Assembly (NCBI RefSeq): GCF_015712165.1
Contig: NZ_JADPZX010000001.1
Location: 3,410,001-3,474,000 of the forward strand
Direction of reading: 5' to 3'
DNA: 64,000 nt
Source: Streptomyces spinoverrucosus
Lineage (GTDB): Bacteria; Actinomycetota; Actinomycetes; Streptomycetales; Streptomycetaceae
This document shows positions 28,158 through 39,242 of the stretch, one piece after another; position 1 is the first letter of the stretch; every line of letters starts with the position of its first letter. The notes beneath the pieces are model-generated. The model saw only the letters and a program-made list of their open reading frames with translations, made no database searches and was not told where the DNA came from. A program made the position numbers and the translations under genes.

Positions 28158-30352
28158 GGCGTTCCTCCAGAGGTCGGCGGGAGTCCGTCGGGGGTGTTGT
28201 GGACGGTCCAGTGCTGGAGGCGGCCACTGCTGCCCAGCGCGTACAGCTCGACGGTGACGGGCACGGGGTTGCTGCCCTCGTACCGGGGGACGGAGGCGTA
28301 GAAGATCCGCTCCCCGGCGTCGAGTCTCGCGCGCACGGCCGACTCGTATCCTTCCATGACGTCGGAGTTGGCCGCGTTGTACATCTTCACCAGGTTGCGC
28401 CGGTTCCGGCCGTTGCCGCCCAGCTGGCGTCCGAGCAGATGCCCGCGGGCCCAGCCCCGCTGTCCGTCGAGGTGCTGCCACCCCGCCGGGTTGCTGCGGT
28501 CGGTACCGCGGCCCCGGGTGGTGTCGCCGCCCATGATGTCCGTGTCCTTGCCCGGGTCGGCCTTCCTGCCGCGACCGCGGTAGTCGACCGCGTCCGCCCG
28601 GAGGCAGGCGGTTACACCGGTGGCCCGATCCCGGGAGTCCAGCGGATGGTAGTACACCCAGGACTTGCCGCCGCCCTTCATGCAGTTGCCCGGCTGGTTG
28701 TTCCACTCGGCGAGGAGACCCTTGAACTCCTCGCTCAGCTCACCCTGCTGGTCGAAGCCCGGGAAGTGTTTGAAGAACCTGCGCAGTTCCTTCTCGCTCA
28801 GCCCCAGGTCCTTCAGTGACCGGGTGAACGACTCGTCCACGAACCGGTCGTGCTCGTCGTCCGTGGTGGCCGCGGTGGTCGGACGCGCCGTCTCGGTGAA
28901 CAGCGCATCCTTGATCAGCTCCTGCCACGGCGGCGGGGGCGGAGGCGGAGGCGGGCCGGGATCGACGCAGGAATAGACGCACACGTCGGGCCCGCCGCCG
29001 GGACCACCGCCGGAACCCCCGTAGTAAGTGCTGATCACACGGCCGCGGTACGGGCCGGTGCGGTAGTTGTTCGGGCCTGACGGCTGGACTCCAGGACTGG
29101 AGTCGGGCCTCGTGACGGGGCCCCAGTGGGTCGTGGGTTCGCGCGTCAGGCTCCGGTACAGGTCGTAGGCATCCCAGGCCCAGCCGATCGGGCCGAGCGC
29201 CCGCTTGCCGACGAAACGCAGCACCTTTCCGGGGTTCCTAACCACCCAGCGGGCACCCGACTTGGCCGCCTGGTACCCCTTGTTGGCGTACCTTTCGGCT
29301 TCCCGGATCCCCCGGTCCACCCAGTCGGTGTCGATGCAGCCGCCGAACAGGCACACGTCGTGTCCGCTCGGGTCGGTGTTCACCAGCGGGTTACCGTTGC
29401 CGTACCCGTACCGGTTCGCGTTGATCGACGGCACCGGGTTCAGCGTCCAGGAGTCCCGGGCGGAGAAGCCCCCAGTCGCCGGGTCGTACCAGCGGGCATG
29501 CATGTTCACCTGGCCTGTGGCCGGGTCGGTGTACTCACCCTGGTAGCCCAGCGCGCTGGTGGCGCCCGACCGGGCGGTCACCTCGCCGAACGGTGAGTAG
29601 CCGGTCGAGCCGGTCAGCGCGCCCGTGGCCGGATCGAAGGCACCGGTGACGTCGTCGTGCAGGCCCGACAGCAGCACGGCGGCGTTCGTGCCGTCCGCGT
29701 CGGCCGAGGACAGGGGGTCACCGGCCGGATCGCGGAAGACCAGCCCGCCGGCCACGGCGACCGGGTTGTTGGACAGGTCGGCGTATTCCAGGGACTGGCT
29801 GCCCCGGCTCACCAGTCGGCCCAGCGCGTCGTACGCGTACGCCGTGCCGTCCGCCGACACCATCCGGCCGAGCGCGTCGAAGGCCGCCGTGTGGCTGCCG
29901 CTCCCGTCACTACTGCCGGTGCGGGCACCGCGTGCCGAGTACGTGTACGTCGTGTCCCCGGCCGACAGCAGGCGATTGCGCTCGTCGTACGTCGCCGTCA
30001 CATCGCCCGCGCTCGTGCGGTTGCCCGCCGCGTCCCAGGTGTACGACGTGACCGTGTCGTCTGCGCCGGTCCAACTGGTCAGGCGGCCGGCCCAGTCGTA
30101 GCCGTAGGACTGGGTGCCCGCGCCCGCGGTGCCGGTCGTCGTCTTCTCGGTCAGGTGGGACGCCTCGTCGTAGCGGTATGCCGCCGATGCCGTCGTCGTG
30201 CCGGACGGGGATTTCAAAGTGTCCGACGTCGGACGGTCCAGGACGTCATAGCCCAGCGAGCGCGTCACGCCCGCGGCGCCGTACGCCACCGACGTCAGGC
30301 GGGATGCCGTGTCGTAGCCGTACGTATGCGTCGCCTGGGTCAGCGCATCCAC
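28154..30352 (-). CDS. RHS-repeat protein, C-terminal part with nuclease toxin tip
   Basis: 732 codons without interruption, beginning inside the RHS repeats (YGYDTASRL, YDALGRLVSRG, YTDPATGQVNMHARWYDPAT). The repeats end at the core boundary NPLVNTDPSGHD near residue 325. A variable tip follows; the last ~110 residues include GWARGHLLGRQLGG and NLVKMYNAANSDVMEGYESA, which match non-specific endonuclease toxins of the Endonuclea_NS_2/NucA type. The upstream RHS portion is in another frame, so a full-length polymorphic toxin cannot be made, but this part and its immunity gene are intact. It may be expressed alone or be kept as a silent tip. Confidence 0.75.
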   Translation of the reverse strand: MDALTQATHTYGYDTASRLTSVAYGAAGVTRSLGYDVLDRPTSDTLKSPSGTTTASAAYRYDEASHLTEKTTTGTAGAGTQSYGYDWAGRLTSWTGADDTVTSYTWDAAGNRTSAGDVTATYDERNRLLSAGDTTYTYSARGARTGSSDGSGSHTAAFDALGRMVSADGTAYAYDALGRLVSRGSQSLEYADLSNNPVAVAGGLVFRDPAGDPLSSADADGTNAAVLLSGLHDDVTGAFDPATGALTGSTGYSPFGEVTARSGATSALGYQGEYTDPATGQVNMHARWYDPATGGFSARDSWTLNPVPSINANRYGYGNGNPLVNTDPSGHDVCLFGGCIDTDWVDRGIREAERYANKGYQAAKSGARWVVRNPGKVLRFVGKRALGPIGWAWDAYDLYRSLTREPTTHWGPVTRPDSSPGVQPSGPNNYRTGPYRGRVISTYYGGSGGGPGGGPDVCVYSCVDPGPPPPPPPPPWQELIKDALFTETARPTTAATTDDEHDRFVDESFTRSLKDLGLSEKELRRFFKHFPGFDQQGELSEEFKGLLAEWNNQPGNCMKGGGKSWVYYHPLDSRDRATGVTACLRADAVDYRGRGRKADPGKDTDIMGGDTTRGRGTDRSNPAGWQHLDGQRGWARGHLLGRQLGGNGRNRRNLVKMYNAANSDVMEGYESAVRARLDAGERIFYASVPRYEGSNPVPVTVELYALGSSGRLQHWTVHNTPDGLPPTSGGTP

Positions 30353-30404
30353 CGTCGTCCTCAGGCGGCCTGCGGTGTCGTAGCCAAAGGTGGCCTGGCC
30401 CGCC

Positions 30405-30427
30405 GCGTCCGTGCGTCCGTGCGTCCG
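30405..30427. repeat. 8-bp tandem repeat causing RHS frameshift
   Basis: The unit gcgtccgt occurs at 30405-30412 and 30413-30420, followed by seven matching bases at 30421-30427. Reading the RHS pattern LTGRTDAAGQATFGYD shows that one 8-base unit is in excess. The insertion shifts frame between the two RHS ORFs and looks like replication slippage. Confidence 0.8.
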
Positions 30428-30494
30428 GTGAGCCTGCCCTCCTCGTCGTAGGAGAAGGTCGCCGTGCCCGCCCCGTCCTCGTCGCTTATCCCGG

Positions 30495-33130
30495 TCACCC
30501 GGCCCGCCAGGTCGTACGTCGTGCGGCTGGTGCGCCCTGCGGGGTCGTCACCGACGCGGGCAGGCCGGTGGGGCCGTAGGTGTAGGCGGTCACGCCGCCC
30601 GCGGTGTCCCTGGCGGTGAGCAGGTCGCCCGCCGCATTGTAGGTGCCGGACGTGGTCAGGCCGGTAGGGCTCTTCGTCGACAGCAGGTTTCCGGCGTCGT
30701 CGTAAGTGAGCGTTGTGGTGAACGCACCCTGCACGGGGCGGCGTTCGAACACCGTGGCTGTGACCTGGCGGCCGAGGTCGTCGTACGTCGCCTCCGTGCG
30801 GGCACCCGTCGGGTCGGTGGCCGACAGCTGCTCGCCCAGCAGGTCGTAGGTGAAGGTGGACACCGGGGCGGTGGCGCCGTCCTCGGGGGCCGGTTCCTCC
30901 ACCTTGGCCAGGTTGCCGAGCTGGTCGTAGGTGTAGGTGGTGACCTTGCCCAGAGCGTCGGTCTCGCTCGCCAGGTTGCCGGCCGCGTCGTAGGTCCGGG
31001 TGGCCTTCGACGTCAGCGGGGCCGTGGCGCCGGGCGGGGTGTAGTCGGGCAGCGTCGTGCTCGTCGCCCGGCCCAGGCGGTCGTACGCGGTGCGCGTGAC
31101 GTGGCCGTTGGGGTCGCGGACGTCGGTCGCCTCGCCGAAGGTGTTGTAGCCGACGGTGACGGTCGGGCGGACGGTGGCCGCCGGGGACTGCCGGGTCTGG
31201 GCCGTCACCGGGGCCTGGCGGGTCTCGACCAGGCGGCCGAGCGCGTCGTAGCGGTGGTCGGTGGTGTGGGCGGCCGGGTCGGCGCCGGTGGCGTTGCCGC
31301 GCGGGGATGTCACGGCGACGACCAGGCCGCGGTCGTCGACCTCGTAGGTGGTGACGAGGTCGTCGGTGCCGTTCTCCACCGTCTCGCGGGTGATGTCACC
31401 GGTGGCGTTGCGGTGGTAGCTGACCTTCTCGGTACGGGTTCCGCCCGCCCCCGTGGCGGTCACGGCGAGGACGGCGCCGCCCGCGTCGTAGGTGTAGGCG
31501 GTACGGCGGGCCAGGCCCGTCGGGTCCAGGACGTCGGCGGTGGTGCGGCCGGCGGCGTCCACCTCGTAGGCGGTGGTGACCTTGCCGTTGCCGGTGGTCT
31601 CCCGCACGAGGTGTCCCGCGGCGTCGTACGTGCGATCGCTCAGCATTAGGTCGCGGGTGGAGCCGTCCGGGTCACGGAAGCCGACGAGGATCTCCTGGGC
31701 CTTCAGGCCGTCGTCGTAGTAGGTGTTTCGCGTCGTGCGGCCCATCGCGTCGGTGTGCTCTCCCAGGCGGCCGGCCGGGTCGTACGCATAGGAGTCCAGC
31801 ACCACGTCCTCGGCGGTGGACGGGTTGTTCGGGTCGCCGGTGTAGCCGGTGAGCGTCACCGTCGCGAGTTGGCCGAGCGCCGTGTAGGCGTATCGGAAGG
31901 TTCCCCGGCCGGGCAGGGTGCGACTGGTCTGGTGGCCGTGGACGTCGTGGGTGTACGTCTCCTGCCCGCCCTCGGGATCGGTGAGCGTGGCCAACCGGCC
32001 GTGTGTGTCGAAGGTGCGCCGGGTGGTGCGGGTGGAATCGCCACCGAGGAGGTCGGCAACGGACTCCGTCAGGACCTTGCCGTCGGCGTCGTAGGTGTAC
32101 GTGGTGCGCGCCTGGTGGTCGGTGCCGGTGACCTCGTTGGTGGTGACCGGGCCGGTGACCGTCAGCGGGCGGGACTCGCCGTCGTAGGTGGTGGTGGTCG
32201 TGACGCCGTCGGGGTGCGCGTCGGAGACGACCTTGCTGCCGGTCTCGCGGCCGAGCGCGTCGTAGGTGTACTCCGTGACGACGCCCGCCGGGTCGGTGAC
32301 CTTCGCCAGGTCCCCGGTCGCGGTGTACTGCCGTGTGGTCACGGCGCCGCGTGTGTCGGTGCTGGTGGCGAGGAGGCCCGCCGGGGTGGTGCCGCCGCCG
32401 ACCGCGGCTTCCGTGCCGTCGGTGAAGGTGAAGGACTCGGTGCGGCCGGACGGGAAGTCCGGGGTGGCCGGGGAGGTGGTGGAAGTCCGGTCGCCGTAGG
32501 TGTTGTAGCCGTAGCTCGTCTTGTACGTGTTGTCGGTCGCGCTCGCCGAGCGGGCGTCGCGTACGGCGGTGAGCTGGTCGTTGCGCGGGTCGAGCGGGTC
32601 CGCTGCGTTCAGGTAGTAGCTGTAGTACGCCGTGTGGCAGGTGGCGCTGTTCGCCGTGTCGCGGCACGTGGTCTGGGAGATCTTGTTGCCACGTGCGTCG
32701 TTGCCGAAGCGGGTGACCGTGCCGTCGGGGCCGGTTGTGGCCGCCAGGTAGCCGCCGGTGTCGTAGTCGAAGGTGCCGGTGTGGCCCGCCGCGTCGGTCT
32801 GGCTGATGAGCCGGTTGCCCTGCAGCGGGTCGTAGGTGTAGCTCGACTTGCGCTGGTCGGGGTCGGTGACCGTGACCGTGAGGGTGGTTGTGCCGGCGAC
32901 GGCCGGTTCATTGTCACCGGCGGGCTGGTCCGCGGTGCCGGTCACAGCGAGGTCGGAGAGCTGGTAGGTGCCGCCGTTGGCGTCGGTGTACGACGAAACA
33001 CGGTCGTGCACGGTGTCGTAGGTGACCTCGGCGTGCACCCGGCCGCTGGGCAGCGTCACCTTCGTCAGTTGCTGGGCGATCGTGCCGGCGGCGTGGTGCT
33101 CGGCAATGGTTCGAGCGCCGAGCGGGCGGG
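30495..33130 (-). pseudogene. RHS-repeat protein, N-terminal part (truncated and frameshifted)
   Basis: More than 870 codons of RHS/YD repeats (YDALGRETGSKVVSDAHPDG, YDPAGRLGEHTDAMGRTTRN, YDQLGNLAKVEEP). The frame is lost near 30533, where PQG should be followed by RTSRTTYDLAGRVTG; a single base appears missing. About 110 bases later the 8-bp duplication shifts frame again. The 5' end is also wrong: the RHS pattern stops near 33130, where plus-strand sequence of an unrelated FG-GAP protein begins. No signal or N-terminal delivery domain remains. The open frame reaches 33215 only through unrelated sequence. Confidence 0.8.
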
Positions 33131-33139
33131 TGCAGCGGC

Positions 33140-33390
33140 GCGCCAAGGGCGCAGTGCCGGGCGCCGTGGCCATCGGCAACCACTTCGGCTGGACCGTCGG
33201 CGCTCTCGACACCAACGGCGACGGCCGCGTGGAACCTCTGGTGGGCGCGCCCGGCTACGGCGCCGGAACGGTCACCATCCTCAAGGTCAAACCCGCAACG
33301 CTCGAGTCGGCGACGGCCGTCTCGCAGAGCAGCCTGGGCGGAGGAACCGGGGGTAGCGGCGACGCCTTCGGCATCGCGCTGCCGCACTGA
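33140..33390 (+). pseudogene. FG-GAP repeat protein, C-terminal fragment
   Basis: About 80 codons reading VAIGNHFGWTVGALDTNGDG, VEPLVGAPGYGAGTVTILK and ending GDAFGIALPH. The DTNGDGRVEPLVGAPG segment is a calcium-binding FG-GAP repeat, and the last residues are the usual C-terminus of secreted Streptomyces integrin-like repeat proteins. No start or signal peptide precedes it; upstream sequence is antisense RHS. It is a remnant left by a rearrangement. Confidence 0.65.
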
Positions 33391-33398
33391 GTGACGCG

Positions 33399-33611
33399 TC
33401 AGCTGTCCGAGGCGTACGCCACAAACTCCGCCCAGGCGGCGGGGGTGAGGGCGAGGCGGGGGCCGTTGTCACGGTGCTTGGAGTCGCGGACGTGAATGGT
33501 GTGGGAGGCTATGGCGATCTCGACGCAGGAGTTTCCGTCCGTGCCGCTGCTGTAGCTGCTCTTGAACCACGCCAGTTCGGAGGCGTCCCCGGCAGAGGCA
33601 TTGCGGATCAT
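33399..33611 (-). CDS. DUF397 domain protein
   Basis: 70 aa: ELAWFKSSYSSGTDGNSCVE, IAIASHTIHVRDSKHRDNGP, LTPAAWAEFVAYA. This is the standard DUF397 pattern (WxKSSYS...NCVEVA...VRDSK). Its ATG overlaps the XRE gene stop by four bases. In Streptomyces such proteins pair with an adjacent XRE/DUF5753 regulator in developmental or antibiotic control modules. Confidence 0.92.
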   Translation of the reverse strand: MIRNASAGDASELAWFKSSYSSGTDGNSCVEIAIASHTIHVRDSKHRDNGPRLALTPAAWAEFVAYASDS

Positions 33612-34489
33612 GTTTCTCCCAGCAGATTCTCGATGAAGGCCAGCGACTCCCTCGGGGGGAGAGCCTGCGCCCGGATGGTGCCATACCGCAGCTCAAGGAT
33701 GCGCAACTGCCTCGGATCGGCGATCGCCCGCCCGTTGAACGCACCATCGGAGCGGCCCACTGCCGTACCGTCCGGGAACTTCAGCAACTCGATCTTGCCG
33801 TCCACTCCCGGGTGGGCGTCGGTGTTCGTCGGCATGACCTGAAGCGTGACGTTGTTCAACCGCCCCACCTCCAGCAGATGTTCGAGTTGCTGCCGCCACA
33901 CCATTGTGCCCCCAACCTGTCGGCGCACCGGTGCCTCTTCCAGCACGAAGTGAAGGGACGGGGCCGGGTCGCGATCGAAGACCGTCTGCCGGGCCAGACG
34001 AGCGGCCACCATGCGCTCCACGTCGTCCGGGGAGTACGGGGGCTGCGCCGCCTCCATCAGAGCGCGGGCGTGACCTGGCGTCTGCAACAGCCCATGGACG
34101 CTGTTGCACTCGTATACGCCGATCTCAACCGCCTTGCCCTCCAACTGCCCCAGCTCCCGCACCTTCTTCGGGTACCGGACCTTCTTCACGTCCTCCCAAG
34201 TAGCCGCGACGAGCCCACCGGCCCCCAGCACCTCGTCCGCCCTGTCCAGATACTCCTGCCGAGGAATCCGCTTCCCACCCTCGACCTTGTAGACCAGGTC
34301 CTCCCCGTACCCGATCGCCCTCCCGAACTCGGCGGCCCGCATCCCCACCGCCTCTCGCCGCAGCTTCAACTGCCGCCCGACGGTCGCGATGACCGCGACT
34401 CCCCACTCGTCGTCCGGATCAACCTCCCAACCCGGCTCGTCCGCCTCGCTCTTGAGCCGGCCCGTCTCCGCCTCGACCGTCGTCATCAC
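33608..34489 (-). CDS. XRE-family regulator with DUF5753 domain
   Basis: 293 aa. The HTH lies at residues ~35-75 (VGRQLKLRREAVGMRAAEFG, KVEGGKRIPRQEYLDRADEV). The DUF5753 domain runs to the C-terminus, with VYECNSVHGLLQTPGHARAL, VLEEAPVRRQVGG and NVTLQVMPTNTDAHPG. It overlaps the DUF397 gene and is divergent from an ATPase-fold gene. Role as a DNA-binding regulator is inferred from the family. Confidence 0.93.
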   Translation of the reverse strand: MMTTVEAETGRLKSEADEPGWEVDPDDEWGVAVIATVGRQLKLRREAVGMRAAEFGRAIGYGEDLVYKVEGGKRIPRQEYLDRADEVLGAGGLVAATWEDVKKVRYPKKVRELGQLEGKAVEIGVYECNSVHGLLQTPGHARALMEAAQPPYSPDDVERMVAARLARQTVFDRDPAPSLHFVLEEAPVRRQVGGTMVWRQQLEHLLEVGRLNNVTLQVMPTNTDAHPGVDGKIELLKFPDGTAVGRSDGAFNGRAIADPRQLRILELRYGTIRAQALPPRESLAFIENLLGET

Positions 34490-34640
34490 GCACCCCTCCG
34501 TCGTACCGCTACGTGCAGCAGCGCCCTACCCGTACGCCCCGCCCCGCCAGCCCGGACACACCGGACAACCTCCGGACAGTCACTACACGTAAGCATCGAG
34601 TCACTTCTCACGGTAAGCGCACACCGCCACGCTGAGTGAC

Positions 34641-35210
34641 GTGAACCAGAAATCCGCCGAACTCGCGATGCCCGTCCGCCACTTCGACGCTCAACTCTCC
34701 CCCACACCACGCGGCGCCCGCCTCGCCCGCCTCCTCGCTACCGAGCAACTGTGCTCATGGGGACTACCGTTGGACCCGGCACGGCAGATCGTCGCCGAGC
34801 TGGCCGCCAACGTGGCGGCCCACGGACGCACCCCCAGCCGCGACTTCCAGCTCCTGCTCTACGTCGTAGGCGACACCCTCCGCATCGAGGTCACCGACAC
34901 CCGAGGTGACCGCCTGCTCCAACGAACCACCCCGCGTGACGAGTCCGGCCGCGGCCTCCTCCTCGTGGACGCGCTCGCCGACCGCTGGGGAGTGACCGAG
35001 GGCCCGCCCCCGCGCAAGACGGTCTGGGCCGAGGTACACCACCTCCCACCGGAGCCCGCCCCCTCGTGCTCCGGTGCCCCGGCGCCTTTCCCCAAGGAAC
35101 CTGAGGGAGAAAGAACCCCCACCAAGCCCCACCCCTCCCGCCCCCAGCGCAACTCCCTCACCCGAGGGAACATGACCAACTGGTCTCGGCGTGCACCTCG
35201 ACGGCGGTAA
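34641..35210 (+). CDS. HATPase-fold (anti-sigma-factor-like) protein
   Basis: 189 aa from GTG 34641. The Bergerat fold is represented by QIVAELAANVAAHGRTPSRD (N-box) and IEVTDTRGDR, then DESGRGLLLVDALADRWGVT (G-box). The last ~50 residues are a basic, proline-rich tail. Together with the divergent XRE and DUF397 genes it forms a triad common in Streptomyces. Confidence 0.85.
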   Translation: MNQKSAELAMPVRHFDAQLSPTPRGARLARLLATEQLCSWGLPLDPARQIVAELAANVAAHGRTPSRDFQLLLYVVGDTLRIEVTDTRGDRLLQRTTPRDESGRGLLLVDALADRWGVTEGPPPRKTVWAEVHHLPPEPAPSCSGAPAPFPKEPEGERTPTKPHPSRPQRNSLTRGNMTNWSRRAPRRR

Positions 35211-35228
35211 CGTCACCGGACAGCACAC

Positions 35229-36390
35229 CTAGGTCCGTGTGACCTTCCCGCATTCGGCCTCGCCCGGCGTCTTGGACACGGACCGGCTCCGGTCGTAGGG
35301 ATCGATGGCGGGGCCGGCGGGCGGTGCACCCGTGGGCCCGGTGGTGGGGAAGGAGGGGTGGAGGTAACCGTCGTGGACCTCGCACTCGACGTTGTAGTAC
35401 TCCCCTACGTACCCCTCCACCTGAAGCCTCCCCTCCGTGACCTGCCACCGGCCCGGATCGGACAGCAGCACCGTCAGATCCCGCTGGACGATGGTGCGCT
35501 CCACCTGCTCGTCCCCACCCTCGGCCCGCACCAGCGGATAGACGAAGGTGTAGTCGGCGTGCACCCGCACCTGACCGGGCTTCCCCGCCTCGAAGGTCAT
35601 GTGCCCCCGCACCTTCACCACGTCGCCCGCCGGCTGTACCTCGTCCGGGTCGAAGCGGGAGAAGAGGTTCACGGGGTCGTGCTCGCGGTCCGGCGAGCGC
35701 AGCGACCGCCGCGCGTCGGCCAGCATGCCCGGTTGCTTCGGGTCGAGCAGCGCCATCGCCTCGGTGGGCTGCCCGCCACGCAGGACGGCCGGGTCGAGGT
35801 TGCCGGCGACCAGGAACTCCTTGGTGAGACGCAGCGCGAGCGCCACCTCGGCCTTGCTCATGTCGCCCACCGCCTTGGCGGCCGGGAGTTCGATGGCGTC
35901 CGCGCCCTCGGCCCACGCCCGGGCCGGTGAGCCGCGGAACGGTTCGTCGAGCGTGGGCAGCCCGGCCTGCGCCGTGTCTCCGGGCGCGCTCGACGGCAGG
36001 GCCGTCTCGGCGGGCAACGGCGAGGGGGCGGAGACCGACGCGTCACCGCCGGGGAGCCGGTCCAGCAGCAGTGACGGGCGGATCGCGACCACGGCGAGTG
36101 CCACGGCCAGCAGCACACCGAGAACCGAACCCGCCTGACGCCGACGCCGTCCACGGCCGTTGATCTCCTGCTACGCGGGCCCGGTGCGCCAGCCGGGCGG
36201 CTTGGCGGGCTGCGGCGGCCGACGACGCCCCCACTTACGGCCCCTACGACCGCCGCGCGCCGCCTCGTCCTGCTCCCGGAGTCGCCAGACCACCATCCGC
36301 CCGCGCCGACGGCTCCTTCGGCGGAGCGGCACCGCCGCCCCGCTCGACCTCACGCAGGAACTCCGCCAACTCCGCGTCGGATATGGACAC
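35229..36390 (-). pseudogene. membrane-anchored protein, broken paralogue of 26300-27538
   Basis: From GTG 36390 the reading is VSISDAELAEFLREVERGGG, APPKEPSARA, then the frame is lost near 36300 (two bases fewer than the intact copy). MVVWRLREQDEAARGG continues in another frame to WRTGPA and a TAG at 36171-36173, where the intact copy has TGG (WRTGPAWQEMNG). Beyond the stop the copy is readable to its end: LLAVALAVVAIRPSLLLDRL, an exported domain, DPYDRSRSVSKTPGEAECGK. The part from ATG 36116 (295 codons) could still be translated. Confidence 0.8.
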
Positions 36391-36412
36391 GCCCGCACGC
36401 GCCCCGCCCGGA

Positions 36413-37591
36413 TCACGCCGCCCGCTGAAAACTCCGCAACCGCACGAACGACGACTCCAGCCCCCGCTTCAACGCCCGAGCCACCGGCCGCTCCACGAAC
36501 CGGTGCACCAGCCAGCTCAGTACCAGGAACCCGGCGATCAGGGACGCGACCAGAAGGCGGGGGTCCATGGTGTCGCGGAGGTGGTGGATGAAGACGATGC
36601 CGGCGAGGTAGTGCATGAGGTAGAGCGGGTACGTCAGGCAGCCCGCCGTCACCAGCCACTTCCAGCGGATGCGGTCGGTGTAGCCGAGCGCGATGGCCAC
36701 CATCAGCAGCATGAAGGCGGTGAAGATGACCACCGCGCCGCGCCAGCTGCTGACCTGCTCGTACTCGACCCGCTCCCCCAGTTCCAGCTGGCCCATGAGC
36801 CAGGCCATCGCGAGGATGCCCCACAGCAGCAGGTCCTGGCCGAAGCGGTGCATGAGGTAGAGGGCGAGACCGGCGATGAAGTACCAGGCGGCGCTCGGGT
36901 CGGCGACCAGTGTCAGCAGCGGGAACTTGGAGATCGGGGCCAGCATCGCCGCCGCGCCCCAGACGCAGCAGAAGACGACGACCCGACGGTACGTCAGCCC
37001 CATGGCGACGACCACCAGGAACAGCAGATAGAACCGCAGCTCCGACCAGAGCGTCCAGTACACGGGGTCGACGTTCGGGATGTCGGAGCCGGCCTGGAGC
37101 ATCGTCAGGTTGAACAGGATCTCCCGCAGCCGCAGCCGCTCCTGCACACCCGGCAGCAGCACCAGCACGGCCGTGGTGAAGAAGACGGCGAACCAGTACG
37201 CGGGGTACAGGCGAATCACACGCGAGACGAAGAAGTCCTTCGGCGTGCGGCCCCAGCACGACATGCAGATCACGAAGCCGCTGATCACGAAGAAGATCTC
37301 GACGCCTATCCAGCCGAAGGAGGCGACGCGGAACACCGTCGGCATGATCTCCGAGATCGGACGGTCCCAGATGATGTTGCCCGGCTCATTGGCCCGTCGG
37401 GTGCCGACGAAGTGGTGCAGGACGACCATCAGGGCGGCGACGAGGCGGATGCCGTCGACGATGTACAGCCGCGGCCGCTGCCGGGAGGCGCGTGCCGAGG
37501 CGGCGGCCTTCGGTGCGTCCAGCGGCTGTGGCGGGCGCTCGGCCACCTCGACCGGCATGGGTATCGACAATCCGCTGCGCACACCCTGCAT
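36413..37591 (-). CDS. acyltransferase family 3 membrane protein (OafA-like)
   Basis: 392 aa with about ten hydrophobic helices. The N-terminal VDGIRLVAALMVVLHHFVGT gives the catalytic His of acyltransferase family 3, and FGWIGVEIFFVISGFVICMS plus SRVIRLYPAYWFAV are the other signatures. It likely O-acylates a cell-surface or secreted glycan; the substrate cannot be read from sequence. It lies 22 bases upstream of the pseudogene start. Confidence 0.9.
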   Translation of the reverse strand: MQGVRSGLSIPMPVEVAERPPQPLDAPKAAASARASRQRPRLYIVDGIRLVAALMVVLHHFVGTRRANEPGNIIWDRPISEIMPTVFRVASFGWIGVEIFFVISGFVICMSCWGRTPKDFFVSRVIRLYPAYWFAVFFTTAVLVLLPGVQERLRLREILFNLTMLQAGSDIPNVDPVYWTLWSELRFYLLFLVVVAMGLTYRRVVVFCCVWGAAAMLAPISKFPLLTLVADPSAAWYFIAGLALYLMHRFGQDLLLWGILAMAWLMGQLELGERVEYEQVSSWRGAVVIFTAFMLLMVAIALGYTDRIRWKWLVTAGCLTYPLYLMHYLAGIVFIHHLRDTMDPRLLVASLIAGFLVLSWLVHRFVERPVARALKRGLESSFVRLRSFQRAA

Positions 37592-37892
37592 CAGGAGTCC
37601 TAGCCATCCTCGGGAGACTCGGGCCGACGGCCACTGACAGACGGTTCACGCTACGTCGGCGCCTTCCGCCCCACAGGGACAGAAAAGAACAATCCCCCCG
37701 CGCGCACGGGGAGTTGCCGTAAACCTCGCCAATCCGCCGCACAACGTTCGACCAGGTTTCACTCAGGCTGGGGGCAACCAGCGAAATGTTCGAGTGCGGC
37801 CGGGCACGGCAAAGGGGCCCGTACGACCGGAAGTCGGTCGTACGGGCCCCTTCAGGCCTTGTCAGGTCAGGTGACCCTCAAGCAAGCGGAAC
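37592..37892. other. intergenic region between acyltransferase and tuf
   Basis: This 301-bp stretch contains the tuf terminator at 37811-37852 and, nearer the acyltransferase, presumably that gene's promoter, which I could not assign. No other gene is seen. Confidence 0.5.
37811..37852 (-). terminator. tuf rho-independent-type terminator
   Basis: 37812-37828 pairs with 37836-37852 over 17 bp (AAGGGGCCCGTACGACC), with one further G-C pair enclosing a 5-base loop. It begins 41 bases after the tuf stop on the transcribed strand and ends the str operon. Confidence 0.85.
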
Positions 37893-39086
<1,194 letters not shown>

Positions 39087-39153
39087 TGGGGTCCTCCTGT
39101 GGAGTGGTTCTGTACGCCTTACTTCAACGGCGCCAGGTGATCTTTGCTGTTAG

Positions 39154-39170
39154 GTCCCGGGCCCCGGGAC
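39154..39170 (-). promoter_or_regulatory. hairpin in fusA-tuf spacer
   Basis: GTCCCGGG and CCCGGGAC form an 8-bp inverted repeat around one base in the 156-base spacer. The spacer is long for this operon and may contain a separate tuf promoter or a processing point; no clear promoter was recognised. Confidence 0.35.
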
Positions 39171-39242
39171 ATTCACCCGGGAATGCGGGGGAATGCCCCG
39201 TGAGGCACCGGAGTCAAGCCTACGGCGTGTGAACGCGGTGCG

